From positions 1 to 64,000 of the forward strand of contig NZ_JAODTL010000032.1 in NCBI RefSeq assembly GCF_026191375.1: 64,000 nt of DNA, in the 5' to 3' direction. This stretch comes from Marinomonas pontica (GTDB lineage: Bacteria; Pseudomonadota; Gammaproteobacteria; Pseudomonadales; Marinomonadaceae). The translations under genes and the position numbers were made by a program. Every line of letters starts with the position of its first letter. Position 1 is the first letter of the stretch. Below, one piece after another: positions 36,041 to 45,289 of this stretch. The notes beneath the pieces were generated by a model that made no database searches, was not told the DNA's origin, and was given only the letters and a program-made list of their open reading frames with translations.

Positions 36041-37237
36041 ATGAAACATTTCATCGCAGACAATCCCTTTCTAACACTCTCCAAATCGGTTTGGAGTGAT
36101 ACTTCAACGACCGATGAAAACGCGGCGTTAAGCGGTTTACGTTTGGCGGTGAAGGACTTGTTTCATATGGCCGGATTGCCGACTTCGGCGGGTAATCCTA
36201 CTTGGCTTGCTACTCATGCTATTCCAATGGCCACTGCTTCCAGCGTTGCTTCTTTGTTAAACGCGGGCGCTGTTTTTTGCGGTAAAACCATGACGGATGA
36301 GCTGGCTTACAGTCTCAATGGTCAAAATATTCATTACGGCACGCCGGAAAATCCGGTGACGCCAAATCGTCTCCCGGGCGGATCGTCATCGGGTTCGGCG
36401 GTGGCGGTGTCATCGGGTCTTGCTGACATTGGTTTGGGCACCGACACGGGCGGCTCGATTCGTGTGCCAGCAAGTTACAATGGATTGTTTGGATTACGCC
36501 CGACCCATGGCGTGATTCCAGCCGATAACATGGTCGCCCTCGCGCCGTCTTTTGATACGGTGGGCTGGCTTACCAAAGACCTAGTGACCTTAGAAAAAAC
36601 CGCCAAAACACTTTTTCACAGCAAAACCCACACAGCATTCTCTAACGTATTGATCGCCAAAAACTTAATGGATCAAGTGGCGCATGTGAAAGAGCTTCAT
36701 CACCAGCTTCAAACATGGCGCGAACAAGGTCGTTTTCCCAAAGAATCTTCCATCGTAATCGACACGCAAGCATGGAAAACCAGCGAGACATTTAGAACCC
36801 TACAAGGCGCAGAAATTTGGCATGAACATGGCAAGTGGATAACGGAAATCGGTGCGTTGGAAAAGGGGAAGGTGGTTTTTGCGCCAGACATTCAGTTGCG
36901 TTTCGAGTGGAGCCAAACCATTTCGGCCGCTGACGTTGCCGCTGCAAAACAGCAAAGACAGCGCTTTACCGATTGGCTGGAAAATGAAATCGAAGGATCG
37001 GTGCTTATCATCCCAACCACACCGGGTTTAGCGCCTTTGTTTGATGCGCCGGACGACGAACTCGCCGCTTATCGAAACCAGCTCATGGACATTACGGCCA
37101 TCGCGGGATTGGCTGGTTTGCCGCAATTGCATTTACCCGTTTGTACTTTACAGGGCGCGCCATGTGGCTTGTCTTTGGTGGGTTCAAAAGGCACCGATTT
37201 GGCGTTGATTGAATTCGCAAAAAAATTAATGGAGTAG
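36041..37237 (+). CDS. Amidase-signature family hydrolase
   Basis: A start at 36041 behind GGAGGACAT gives 398 residues. The Ser-cisSer-Lys triad is visible as Lys38 in LAVKDLF, Ser in LPGGSSSGSAVAVSSG and Ser139 in GLGTDTGGSIRVPAS. GLFGLRPTHG follows. It hydrolyses an amide; the substrate is unknown. Next to a GGT-like hydrolase and ureide genes it recalls the hpxW-hpxY pairing of Klebsiella purine catabolism, but the partner genes hpxX and hpxZ are absent. An in-frame earlier start at 35996 overlaps the operator and is rejected. Confidence 0.9.
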   Translation: MKHFIADNPFLTLSKSVWSDTSTTDENAALSGLRLAVKDLFHMAGLPTSAGNPTWLATHAIPMATASSVASLLNAGAVFCGKTMTDELAYSLNGQNIHYGTPENPVTPNRLPGGSSSGSAVAVSSGLADIGLGTDTGGSIRVPASYNGLFGLRPTHGVIPADNMVALAPSFDTVGWLTKDLVTLEKTAKTLFHSKTHTAFSNVLIAKNLMDQVAHVKELHHQLQTWREQGRFPKESSIVIDTQAWKTSETFRTLQGAEIWHEHGKWITEIGALEKGKVVFAPDIQLRFEWSQTISAADVAAAKQQRQRFTDWLENEIEGSVLIIPTTPGLAPLFDAPDDELAAYRNQLMDITAIAGLAGLPQLHLPVCTLQGAPCGLSLVGSKGTDLALIEFAKKLME

Positions 37238-37241
37238 CGTC

Positions 37242-38852
37242 ATGAAACAGAACGACATCGCGTTTACGGCGCCGCATTTTAAAGCCACAGAGACAGGGCG
37301 AAACATCCTAGAACAAGGCGGCACCGCAATAGAAGCCATGGTGGCGGCCGCTGCGACGATCGCCGTGGTGTACCCGCACATGAATGGCTTGGGTGGCGAC
37401 GGATTTTGGTTGATCAGCGAACCGGGTAAAATGCCAATCGGCATTGATGCTTCCGGTAAGGCGGCGGAACTGGCGACACTGGATTTCTATAAAGGCCATG
37501 ACAGCATCCCAACACGAGGCGGCAAAGCGGCTTTGACCATGGCGGGCGCAGTTGCGGGTTGGCAAGAAGCACTTGCTGTTAGTCAAGAATGGCAAACCGC
37601 CGCCAAGGCACAAAACTTGTCGTTAACGACCTTGCTGGACGATGCGATTCAGTTAGCGAAGAACGGCAGTGAGGTGACAAAAACCTACGTCGATGCCAGC
37701 AAGAAAACCTTTGCCGACTTGGTAGACGTTCAGGGTTTTGCTCCGTCTTTTTTAAAGAACGGCAGCCTGTACGAACAAGGCGATACGTTGACCTTGCCAG
37801 TACTGGCAAAAACGCTGGAACAGTTAGCTGAAAAAGGCTTAGACGATTTTTATCACGGCGATATTGCCAAACGTTTGGCGAAAGATTTAGCGACGGCTGG
37901 TTCTCCGATTCGCTTGGCGGATTTTGAATCTTATCAAGCAAAGCGTGTAGCACCTTTGCAGGTGAAAACCAGTGTTGGCTCGCTGTATAACTTGCCCGCG
38001 CCGACACAAGGCATCGCGTCGTTATTGATTTTGGCCTTGTATGACAAGCTTTATATGCAAGGCAAAACCGCCACAGACATGGCGCATTTGTTGATCGAAT
38101 GCACTAAACAAGCCTTTATCGCGCGTAATGAATTTGTGACTGACGAATCTCGTTTGGCAATGGACTTGTCGTCTTTGTTGGATGAAGAACAGCTAGAAAG
38201 AATGTGTCACGAAATTGCTTTAGAACGAGCGCAACCTTGGCCCCACCAAGCCAAACAGGGCGACACCATTTGGATGGGCGCCTGTGACAGCGAAGGCCGC
38301 ATGGTGAGCTACATCCAGAGTTTGTATTGGGAGTTTGGCAGCGGCGTGGTGAGTCCTTCGACTGGCATTGTGTGGAACAACCGCGGCTCGTCGTTTTCGT
38401 TGGAAAAAGGTTCTTTGCAAGAACTTGGACCGAATTTAAAGCCTTTTCATACCTTGAACCCCGCGTTTGCTGAACTAAACGATGGCCGTCGTATGAGTTA
38501 CGGCACCATGGGCGGTGAAGGCCAGCCGCAGACGCAAGCCGCGTTGTTTAGTCGTTATGTGTATCACAATATGCCATTGGATAAAGCCATCAGCGAAGGT
38601 CGTTGGTTGCTCGGTCGAACGTGGGGCGATGTCAGTCATAATTTGAAAATCGAGCGGGACTTTGCGGATATCGCGGCCGAGGAATTGGTGAAACGCGGGC
38701 ACGATCTAGTCATCGTTGACTCGTGCAATGAATTAATGGGTCACGCGGGTGCGGTGGTGCTTCATCAAGATGGGCACACCGACGCTGCGACAGACCCACG
38801 CAGTGATGGCTCGGCCATCGATAGTCGTTTTATTCGTAATAATCTCATTTAG
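37242..38852 (+). CDS. Gamma-glutamyltransferase-like Ntn hydrolase (HpxW-like)
   Basis: The 536-residue protein has the GGT fold start (ATETGRNILEQGGTAIEAMV and HMNGLGGDGFW). It should self-cleave before Thr342 in GDTIWMGACDSEG, the position of the GGT nucleophile. The usual TTH motif is changed to TIW and there is no signal peptide, so it is not a classical periplasmic GGT. Oxamate amidohydrolase HpxW is a described relative that also sits among ureide genes. The gene starts four bases after the amidase stop. The specific substrate is inferred only. Confidence 0.85.
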   Translation: MKQNDIAFTAPHFKATETGRNILEQGGTAIEAMVAAAATIAVVYPHMNGLGGDGFWLISEPGKMPIGIDASGKAAELATLDFYKGHDSIPTRGGKAALTMAGAVAGWQEALAVSQEWQTAAKAQNLSLTTLLDDAIQLAKNGSEVTKTYVDASKKTFADLVDVQGFAPSFLKNGSLYEQGDTLTLPVLAKTLEQLAEKGLDDFYHGDIAKRLAKDLATAGSPIRLADFESYQAKRVAPLQVKTSVGSLYNLPAPTQGIASLLILALYDKLYMQGKTATDMAHLLIECTKQAFIARNEFVTDESRLAMDLSSLLDEEQLERMCHEIALERAQPWPHQAKQGDTIWMGACDSEGRMVSYIQSLYWEFGSGVVSPSTGIVWNNRGSSFSLEKGSLQELGPNLKPFHTLNPAFAELNDGRRMSYGTMGGEGQPQTQAALFSRYVYHNMPLDKAISEGRWLLGRTWGDVSHNLKIERDFADIAAEELVKRGHDLVIVDSCNELMGHAGAVVLHQDGHTDAATDPRSDGSAIDSRFIRNNLI

Positions 38853-38866
38853 GAGCAAACAGAAAC

Positions 38867-39685
38867 ATGTCATTCATAATGGAAAACTATTCCATGATTC
38901 TCGCCATGATGGCCACGGGTGTGGTTGGCGGGATTTTAGCCGGTTTGTTAGGCGTTGGCGGCGGCATCGTCATCGTACCGGTGTTGTTTTTCTTGTATCA
39001 AGGCTTGGGCGTGAGTGCGGATACGGCCATGCTGGTGGCGACCGCCACGTCTCTTGCAACCATTATTCCGACCTCGATTAGCTCGATTCGTGCCCATAAA
39101 GCCAAAGGCAATGTGGATTTCGATTTGTTGAAACGTTGGGGCTTTTTTATCTTCTTAGGCGTAATGATTGGTAGTTTTGTGGTAACGCGTGTGGATGGGC
39201 AATGGCTGACTTTATTGTTCGGTATTATCGCGACCTTGTCTGCGCTCAATATGTTGCTGGGCAAAAAAGACAGCATGTTTAAGTCTTTACCAGGCAATGC
39301 TGGCCAAGGCGTGATGGCAACGTGTGTTGGCTTTTTTAGCTCCATGGTAGGAATCGGTGGTGGCACCTTGACGGTTCCTATGCTGACTTTCTGTAATTAT
39401 CCGGCGCACCGTGCGGTTGGTACCGCCGCCGCGGTGGGTTTGATCATTTCATTGCCTGCGGCCTTGACCATGTTGATCTTTGGACAAAGCCCTATTGATT
39501 CCCCTTATGGCACTGTCGGTTTGGTTAACTTGATTGGCGCTGCGTGCATCATTCCGCTAACCGTTTTGTTTGCTCCCGTTGGTGCGGGTTTAGCCCACCG
39601 TTTAGACGCGGCCAAATTGAAGAAAGTCTTCGCGGTTGTGTTGATTTTTACTGGCATCAAAATGCTTTATCAGGTTTTAGGTTAG
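38867..39685 (+). CDS. TSUP (TauE/SafE) family permease
   Basis: The 272-residue membrane protein has about eight helices in two repeats, with GILAGLLGVGGGIVIVPVLF in the first and GFFSSMVGIGGGTLTVPMLT in the second, the hallmark of sulfite/organosulfonate exporters. TAGGAGCAAACAGAAAC precedes the start. It lies between the GGT-like and aminotransferase genes in one operon, so here it probably moves an organic acid of the pathway (for example oxalate or oxamate). That substrate is a guess. Confidence 0.9.
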   Translation: MSFIMENYSMILAMMATGVVGGILAGLLGVGGGIVIVPVLFFLYQGLGVSADTAMLVATATSLATIIPTSISSIRAHKAKGNVDFDLLKRWGFFIFLGVMIGSFVVTRVDGQWLTLLFGIIATLSALNMLLGKKDSMFKSLPGNAGQGVMATCVGFFSSMVGIGGGTLTVPMLTFCNYPAHRAVGTAAAVGLIISLPAALTMLIFGQSPIDSPYGTVGLVNLIGAACIIPLTVLFAPVGAGLAHRLDAAKLKKVFAVVLIFTGIKMLYQVLG

Positions 39686-39694
39686 GAGTTCATT

Positions 39695-40915
39695 ATGCAG
39701 CCGCTATCATTGCCGCCAAGATTATTAATGGGCCCCGGCCCGATTAACTGTTACCCACGAGTGTTGTCAGCGATGTCCACTCAGCTAGTGGGACAATACG
39801 ATCCCACCATGACCAGTTACATGAACGAAGTCATGGCGCTCTATCGTCGTGTTTTTAATACTCAGAATCAGCAAACCTTTTTGATCGATGGTACGTCTCG
39901 GGCAGGTATTGAAGCGGCTTTGGTGTCTTGTTTAGAACCTGGCGATAAAGTACTGATTCCTATCTTTGGTCGTTTCGGTCACTTGTTGGCTGAGATTGCG
40001 GAGCGCGCTGATGCGGAAGTTCACACCATCGAAGTGCCTTGGGGCGAAGTATTTGATCCGCAGCAAATTGAAGATGCGATCAAGAAAGTACAGCCAAAAC
40101 TATTGGCTATCGTGCAAGGCGACACTTCGACCACCATGTTTCAGCCATTAGAAGAATTGGGTGATATTTGTCGTGCCCATGATGTGTTGTTTTACACCGA
40201 TGCGACGGCATCGATTGGTGGTAACCCGTTGGAAGTGGACGCGTGGAAAATCGACGCTGTGTCAGTGGGTTTGCAAAAATGTCTTGGTGGCCCATCAGGC
40301 AGTGCGCCAATTACATTGAGTGATCGCTTTGTGTCTTGTGTACGCAAACGCGCCCATGTGGAAGCGGGGATTCGTGATGCTCATCACCAAGGTTCGTCTG
40401 GTATGCGCATTCGTTCTAACTACTTTGATTTGCCTATGATCATGGATTATTGGGGCGATGAGCGTTTGAACCACCATACGGAAGCGGCGACCATGCTGTT
40501 TGGCTCTCGTGAGTGTGCCATTCAGTTATTGACCGAAGGTCAGGATGCCGTTATCGAACGCCATAAGTTGGCAGGCAATGCCATGTTGCAAGGTGTTCTA
40601 GCTATGGGCTTACAGCCATTTGGTGATTTGAAACATAAGATGACCAATGTCGTGGGTGTACATATTCCTGATAACGTCGATGGTGAACAAATTCGCCATG
40701 ATTTGCTGAACATTTTTAACATCGAAATCGGTACTAGCTTTGGCCCATTAAAAGGCAAGGTTTGGCGTATTGGCACCATGGGTTATAACGCTCGCCAAGA
40801 CGCTGTTTTGCATACCTTGCAGTCACTTGAAACCGTATTGCGACGTGCCGGTTTTGCGTTACCTGCAGGCGCTGCGGTAGACGCGGCCATGTCGGTTTAC
40901 GCAGGAGAAAAATAA
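39695..40915 (+). CDS. Class V aminotransferase, probable ureidoglycine-glyoxylate aminotransferase
   Basis: The 406-residue PLP enzyme has the family start LLMGPGPINCYPRVLSAMS, QYDPTMTSYMNEVMALYRR, the cofactor Asp in YTDATAS and the PLP lysine Lys195 in VGLQKCLGGPSG. It resembles PucG/HpxJ, which converts ureidoglycine and glyoxylate to oxalurate and glycine. The next gene encodes allantoate amidohydrolase, which makes ureidoglycine, so the assignment fits. Serine-pyruvate or alanine-glyoxylate aminotransferase is the alternative. Its stop overlaps the next start by one base. Confidence 0.88.
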   Translation: MQPLSLPPRLLMGPGPINCYPRVLSAMSTQLVGQYDPTMTSYMNEVMALYRRVFNTQNQQTFLIDGTSRAGIEAALVSCLEPGDKVLIPIFGRFGHLLAEIAERADAEVHTIEVPWGEVFDPQQIEDAIKKVQPKLLAIVQGDTSTTMFQPLEELGDICRAHDVLFYTDATASIGGNPLEVDAWKIDAVSVGLQKCLGGPSGSAPITLSDRFVSCVRKRAHVEAGIRDAHHQGSSGMRIRSNYFDLPMIMDYWGDERLNHHTEAATMLFGSRECAIQLLTEGQDAVIERHKLAGNAMLQGVLAMGLQPFGDLKHKMTNVVGVHIPDNVDGEQIRHDLLNIFNIEIGTSFGPLKGKVWRIGTMGYNARQDAVLHTLQSLETVLRRAGFALPAGAAVDAAMSVYAGEK

Positions 40916-42141
40916 TGACAGATTACGGCAAACTCGCTCAGTTGGTCATGGACCGCTGTGACGAACTTGGCAAAATCAGTCAAAGCGACGATTGCCTAGA
41001 TCGTCGTTATCTCACCAAAGAACACAAACAAGCCAATGGATTGGTGGGCGGCTGGATGCAAGATGCTGGAATGCAAACCTGGCAAGACGAAGCCGGTAAC
41101 CTTTGGGGGCGCTGGCAAGCGGCCGATCCTGATGCACCGCGCTTTATCATGGGCAGCCATTTGGATACGGTGCCAAACGGCGGTCAATACGATGGCATGT
41201 TGGGTGTTATTACGCCGGTTACCTTGATCGCTGCGATGAAAGACGCGGGTGTTTGTTTGCCGTTTCACCTTGATGTGGTGGGATTTGGTGACGAGGAAGG
41301 CACGCGTTTTAGCTCTACCTTGCTTGGCAGTCGTGCTCTAACGGGACAATGGCCTGCAAGCTGGGCCGATGTGAAAGACAGTGATGGGATTAGCTTATCG
41401 CAAGCACTTAAAGATTTTGGATCGGACTTCGCGAGCATTCCTAATGCGGCCATCGCAACCGATAACTTACTGGGTTACCTTGAACTGCACATTGAGCAAG
41501 GGCCAGTTTTAGAAGATTTAGACTTGCCCGTCGGCGTGGTCAGTGCCATCGCCGGGGCAAAGCGCTTTGAATTTAACATCACTGGTATGGCTGGACACGC
41601 TGGGACTGTGCCAATGAAACTGCGCCAAGATGCCCTTTGCGCCAGCAGTGAAATGATTCTTGCTGTGGAAAAAGTCGCTCAAAATCATGGCATCGTTGCG
41701 ACTGTTGGTCGTATTCAGAATCGCCCCAATGGCGTGAACGTCATTTCTGGCAACACCGGTTTTTCCCTTGATATTCGCAGTGAATTTGATGACAAACGTG
41801 ACGTCGCGCTCGATGAAATCTTGCTGGAATTAGACGCCATTGCCGCCCGTCGTAATGTGCGTATTGAGCGTAAAGCGACCCATGCTGCTGATGCGGTGCA
41901 TTGTGACGCCAAGCTGCAAAGCGTGCTTCGTAATGCGATACAAACACAAAATATTCCCGTGCATACTTTGTTTTCAGGCGCGGGACATGACGCCATGGCG
42001 ATTGCGGATATTTGCCCTGTGGCGATGTTGTTCATGCGTTGCGAAAAAGGCATTAGCCACCATCCAGCGGAAGCGATTGATACGCCAGATGTGGCCGTAA
42101 CCTTGGCTGTACTTCACGAGGCCTTACAGAATTTAGCCTAA
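40915..42141 (+). CDS. Allantoate amidohydrolase / N-carbamoyl amino acid amidohydrolase family
   Basis: The 408-residue M20-family zinc hydrolase shows the metal ligands in GSHLDTVPNGGQYDG, GFGDEEGTRF and LHIEQGPVLE, and the C-terminal FSGAGHDAMA. The family includes AllC/HpxK and N-carbamoyl-L-amino acid hydrolase. Beside a ureidoglycine-type aminotransferase, allantoate amidohydrolase is favoured, giving ureidoglycine, CO2 and ammonia. It is followed directly by a pair of structured repeats. Confidence 0.88.
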   Translation: MTDYGKLAQLVMDRCDELGKISQSDDCLDRRYLTKEHKQANGLVGGWMQDAGMQTWQDEAGNLWGRWQAADPDAPRFIMGSHLDTVPNGGQYDGMLGVITPVTLIAAMKDAGVCLPFHLDVVGFGDEEGTRFSSTLLGSRALTGQWPASWADVKDSDGISLSQALKDFGSDFASIPNAAIATDNLLGYLELHIEQGPVLEDLDLPVGVVSAIAGAKRFEFNITGMAGHAGTVPMKLRQDALCASSEMILAVEKVAQNHGIVATVGRIQNRPNGVNVISGNTGFSLDIRSEFDDKRDVALDEILLELDAIAARRNVRIERKATHAADAVHCDAKLQSVLRNAIQTQNIPVHTLFSGAGHDAMAIADICPVAMLFMRCEKGISHHPAEAIDTPDVAVTLAVLHEALQNLA

Positions 42142-42153
42142 AGCTTTTGTGGT

Positions 42154-42350
42154 TAGCTACTCCGCATAACGCCTCGCTCCCCGAGCAGGCTCGAAGAATC
42201 GCTCTGGCGTTATGCGGAGTAGCTAGTTGTGTGTGGCGTAACGCCTCGTTCCCCGATTGGACGTGAAGTTGGCTTTGGCTCCCCAGTATAACGTTTCGCT
42301 CCCCGAGCAAGCTCGAAGAATCGCTTTCACGTTATGCTGGGAAGCTAGCC
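42154..42350. repeat. Pair of long hairpin repeats with a conserved loop, plus a partial copy
   Basis: Copy 1 has perfect 20-base arms (42154-42173 and 42206-42225) around a 32-base loop. Copy 2 (about 42276-42347) has arms of about 18 base pairs that differ in sequence from copy 1 yet still pair, with one mismatch and some G-U pairs. The loops are nearly identical (TCGCTCCCCGAGCA-GCTCGAAGAATCGCT with one changed base at the gap). A fragment at 42235-42256 shares the stem end and loop start. Conserved loop and compensated stems point to a structured RNA or mobile hairpin element. The gap between the flanking genes is 340 bases and holds nothing else. Confidence 0.75.
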
Positions 42351-42481
42351 TTCTTAGGTATGAATACGCGGTAAAAGTGTCCATGTGTTTAATGGGGGTT
42401 GGCGTGTCGAGGAACGAGACAATGCGCAAGCCAATTGAATTGCATGGACGCTTATTATGAAGGTCAATAAAGAGGTATTCG

Positions 42482-42847
42482 ATGAAATTTACGCGCATTT
42501 TTAACGACGATCAGGGCAAAAGCCACTTCGGTGATTTGAATGTAGATGTCCGTGATGGTGGCCCAATTGGTTTTTTGTCGGAGCGTTTCCCAGTGGGGGA
42601 ACTGATGTTTCGCGAAACCCCGAGTGATTATGATTTCAAATGGCATCCAGCGCCACAGCGTCAGTTATTGTTTATCATCAAAGGGCGTTGTGAGTTTACA
42701 GTATCGTCCGGTGAAACTCGTCAGTTTGGCGCGGGTGATGTGGTCTTGTTAGAAGACACCGAAGGCGAAGGCCATTGCAGTAAGGCTTTATTCAACGAAG
42801 TCAGACATTCTATTTTTGTTACTGTGCCCGAAGACGTGGTGTTTTAG
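42482..42847 (+). CDS. Small cupin-domain protein
   Basis: The 121-residue protein is a single cupin barrel (FKWHPAPQRQLLFIIKGRCE, then FGAGDVVLLEDTEGEGHCS). AGAGGTATTCG provides the ribosome-binding site. It keeps one or two potential metal ligands (His and Glu) but not a full classical set. The role is unknown; its place inside a ureide region suggests a helper enzyme or sensor. It is much shorter than ureidoglycine aminohydrolase AllE. A terminator shared with the convergent gene follows. Confidence 0.82.
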   Translation: MKFTRIFNDDQGKSHFGDLNVDVRDGGPIGFLSERFPVGELMFRETPSDYDFKWHPAPQRQLLFIIKGRCEFTVSSGETRQFGAGDVVLLEDTEGEGHCSKALFNEVRHSIFVTVPEDVVF

Positions 42848-42866
42848 GTCGTTTTATCCACAGAAG

Positions 42867-42903
42867 AATGGCGATTTTCTCTAAAGGGAAATCGCCATTT
42901 TTT
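42867..42903 (+). terminator. Rho-independent terminator after the cupin gene
   Basis: The eleven-base arms aatggcgattt and aaatcgccatt enclose an eleven-base loop and are followed by a T-run. It ends the plus-strand unit just before the stop of the convergent allantoinase gene. Confidence 0.8.
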
Positions 42904-42907
42904 ATGC

Positions 42908-43831
42908 TCAAGCGGGCGGATGATTTTCTATCCAGTGATCAGCGATGTCTCCACGGCGAGCGATCCAGACGTTGTCGTGGGATTGCACGTAATCTAAGAA
43001 TTTCTTCAGTGCCATGAAACGGCTTGGTTTGCCTAATGTTCGGCAATGCATTCCGATGGACATCATTTTCGGTGTCGTGGCGCCTTCTTCGTACAAGCAA
43101 TCAAAGTTGTCTTTCAAGTATTGGAAGAATTCCTCGCCATGATTAAAGCCATAAGGTGAGGAAAACTTCATGTCGTTGCAGTCGAGCGTGTACGGTACGA
43201 TAAGGTGCGGTTTGCTGCCACCATCAGGCGTATCGACCTTCACCCAATAAGGTAGGTCGTCGCCGTAGTTGTCCGAGTCGTATTTAAGTTGAGACTGTTC
43301 TGCGACCAAGGCGCGAGTATTGGGTGAATCGCGTCCTGTGTACCAGCCCGCGGGTTTAACGCCAGTGATTTCTTCTATCAAGGCGAGCGCTTGTTGCATG
43401 TGTTCCCGCTCTTGTTCGATCGGCATGTCTTGGTAGTGAATCCATTTTAAGCCATGACACACAATCTCGTGTTTGCCTTCTACAAAAGCTTTTGCCACGT
43501 CAGGATTACGTTCTAATGCGGTCGCAATGGCGAACACGGTTAGTGGGAGACCTCGTTTTTCAAATTCATTAAGTATGCGCCAAACGCCAGTGCGGGAGCC
43601 GTACTCGTAAAGGGATTCCATGCTCATGTGACGGTCTTTGAAAGGCTGAGCGCCGAATATTTCGGATAAAAAGGTCTCGGCGTGTTCATCGCCATGAAGA
43701 ACGCAATTTTCTCCGCCTTCTTCAAAATTTAAAACAAACTGAAGAGCCACTCGGGCGTTGTTCGGCCATTTGACGTTGGGCAGCCCTTGGCGGCCATAAC
43801 CCGCGTAATCGCGTTCTAAATAATGTTTCAT
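42908..43831 (-). CDS. puuE: Allantoinase PuuE, polysaccharide-deacetylase fold
   Basis: A start at 43831 gives 307 residues beginning with the family pattern DYAGYGRQGLPNVKWPN, then ALQFVLNFEEGGENCVLHGD, EIVCHGLKWIHYQDM and GWYTGRDSPNTRALV. PuuE is a metal-independent allantoinase that converts allantoin to allantoate, unrelated to the amidohydrolase AllB. It is the third gene of a minus-strand unit after the GntR and racemase genes. Its product would feed the allantoate amidohydrolase encoded across the terminator. Confidence 0.92.
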   Translation of the reverse strand: MKHYLERDYAGYGRQGLPNVKWPNNARVALQFVLNFEEGGENCVLHGDEHAETFLSEIFGAQPFKDRHMSMESLYEYGSRTGVWRILNEFEKRGLPLTVFAIATALERNPDVAKAFVEGKHEIVCHGLKWIHYQDMPIEQEREHMQQALALIEEITGVKPAGWYTGRDSPNTRALVAEQSQLKYDSDNYGDDLPYWVKVDTPDGGSKPHLIVPYTLDCNDMKFSSPYGFNHGEEFFQYLKDNFDCLYEEGATTPKMMSIGMHCRTLGKPSRFMALKKFLDYVQSHDNVWIARRGDIADHWIENHPPA

Positions 43832-43870
43832 TGTATCGGTTCCATGTTTTATGGATGGCAAGTTGAAAGG

Positions 43871-44602
43871 TTACTTGCTCCAGTGAGCGTAACGGCCAAT
43901 AAATGGTTTGCTAATGCGCTGTCCATATTGACCTATTTTAGAAGTCTGTAACCCAAGTTGATGCAATGACTCTGCCAATTTTACGGCGGCGACAACGCCA
44001 TCAATGATAGGAACGGGCAGCTCTTCGGCCAGTTTTTCAACCAATGCTGACATGCCAGCACAACCCAAGACAATCGCTTCTGCGCCGTCTTGATCTATCG
44101 CCGCGAGGCATTCTGTTTTGAGTAATTGATACGCGTCAGGTTCAATGTTTTCCAAAGCCAGTACGGGAATATCGGTGGCTCTCAGGCCGCTGCACTTATG
44201 CTGGTGGCCATACTTATGGAGTAGGTGTTCACTCGCTGGAAGGGTTCGTGACAGTGTCGTAACCACACCAAAGCGATGCGAAATCAGGCTGGCCATTTGG
44301 AAGCCCGCTTCAGCAATGCCGATGACAGGCGCATTGGCTAATTCGCGCGCCGCATCTAAAGCAGGGTCGCCAAAGCAAGCAATAATGTGAGCGTCGACGC
44401 CCTGTTGTTTCCCTTGTTCAATGAGATCAAGAATCGCGGCGCTGGCGATGACTTCGTCAAATGCGCATTCGATGCTTTTAGGGCCGTGCTCCGGCGTGCA
44501 CGCGATAATTTGCGTGCTATCTAGCGCAGCAGCTTGTGCGCTTATCGCCATGGCATGAGTCATATCGGCACTGGTGTTTGGGTTAATAAGCTGAATTCGC
44601 AT
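43871..44602 (-). CDS. Allantoin/hydantoin racemase (Asp/Glu racemase superfamily)
   Basis: A start at 44602 behind AGGAGCACC gives 243 residues. The family start RIQLINPNTSADMTHAM and the catalytic cysteines in IIACFGDPALDAARE and IVLGCAGMSALVEKL are present. HpxA-type racemases convert R- to S-allantoin so that a stereospecific allantoinase can act; hydantoin racemase is the close alternative. The gene lies between the GntR and PuuE genes, 39 bases before PuuE. Confidence 0.88.
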   Translation of the reverse strand: MRIQLINPNTSADMTHAMAISAQAAALDSTQIIACTPEHGPKSIECAFDEVIASAAILDLIEQGKQQGVDAHIIACFGDPALDAARELANAPVIGIAEAGFQMASLISHRFGVVTTLSRTLPASEHLLHKYGHQHKCSGLRATDIPVLALENIEPDAYQLLKTECLAAIDQDGAEAIVLGCAGMSALVEKLAEELPVPIIDGVVAAVKLAESLHQLGLQTSKIGQYGQRISKPFIGRYAHWSK

Positions 44603-44609
44603 GGTGCTC

Positions 44610-45275
44610 CTAGCGGCCAAAAAGTCGTTGGAAATCGATATTTTCTTCCGGTTTGCTTTCGAGAATGAGTGACGATTTGATGTGTTTTAAGTGATGGCTC
44701 ATCCAATGTTGGGCTTTGTCTGCGTCTTTTTGATCTAACAGGTCAAGCAATTGAGTGTGGTCACCACATTCACAACCCACACTGCCGCGTGTGCCATAAG
44801 CGGCGAGAATTAATGAAGATCGATAGCAAAGTTGTTCGATAAAATGGGCAAGCACTTTGTTACCCGACAATGTGGCTAATTCATAATGAAAACGGGCGGT
44901 TAACTGAATCGAGTCGGCCAGCAGATTGGCGGATTCGGCCTGCTTTTCTTCCTGTGCCATGGCTCTAAAGCGTTTGGATTGTGTTTCGTCCCAATGCATT
45001 AATAACGTAGGAATCAGTTGTGGCTCGATCAGAATGCGGCTGTCCAATATTTCTGACGCTTCTGCTTCGCTTGGTCTATTGACCTGTGCGCCTTTATTTT
45101 TTTCGATAACGACAAAATGTTCTAAAGCAAGTCGTTGTAATACTTTACGGATTCCTGTTCTGCTTACACCAAAGGCTTCAGACAAGCGATCTTCTGGTAA
45201 GCGAGCCCCCGGTGGGAGTTGATGTTCGACAATGGCTCTGAGTATTTGTCGATATATGTTTTCGTCATTAGACAT
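44610..45275 (-). CDS. GntR-family (FCD) regulator of the allantoin genes
   Basis: The 221-residue regulator has a GntR HTH (YRQILRAIVEHQLPPGARLP, then AFGVSRTGIRKVLQRLALE) and a helical FCD domain. It starts the minus-strand unit and is divergent from the NCS1 permease gene. Three ATTGTRYACAAT-like dyads in the 266-base gap are candidate binding sites. By context it should respond to allantoin or a breakdown product. Confidence 0.9.
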   Translation of the reverse strand: MSNDENIYRQILRAIVEHQLPPGARLPEDRLSEAFGVSRTGIRKVLQRLALEHFVVIEKNKGAQVNRPSEAEASEILDSRILIEPQLIPTLLMHWDETQSKRFRAMAQEEKQAESANLLADSIQLTARFHYELATLSGNKVLAHFIEQLCYRSSLILAAYGTRGSVGCECGDHTQLLDLLDQKDADKAQHWMSHHLKHIKSSLILESKPEENIDFQRLFGR

Positions 45276-45289
45276 AGGGCTTCTCTAAA

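Noticed and set aside
42154-42350. CRISPR array
   Set aside because: Only two full hairpin copies exist, with no spacer of constant size and no cas genes.
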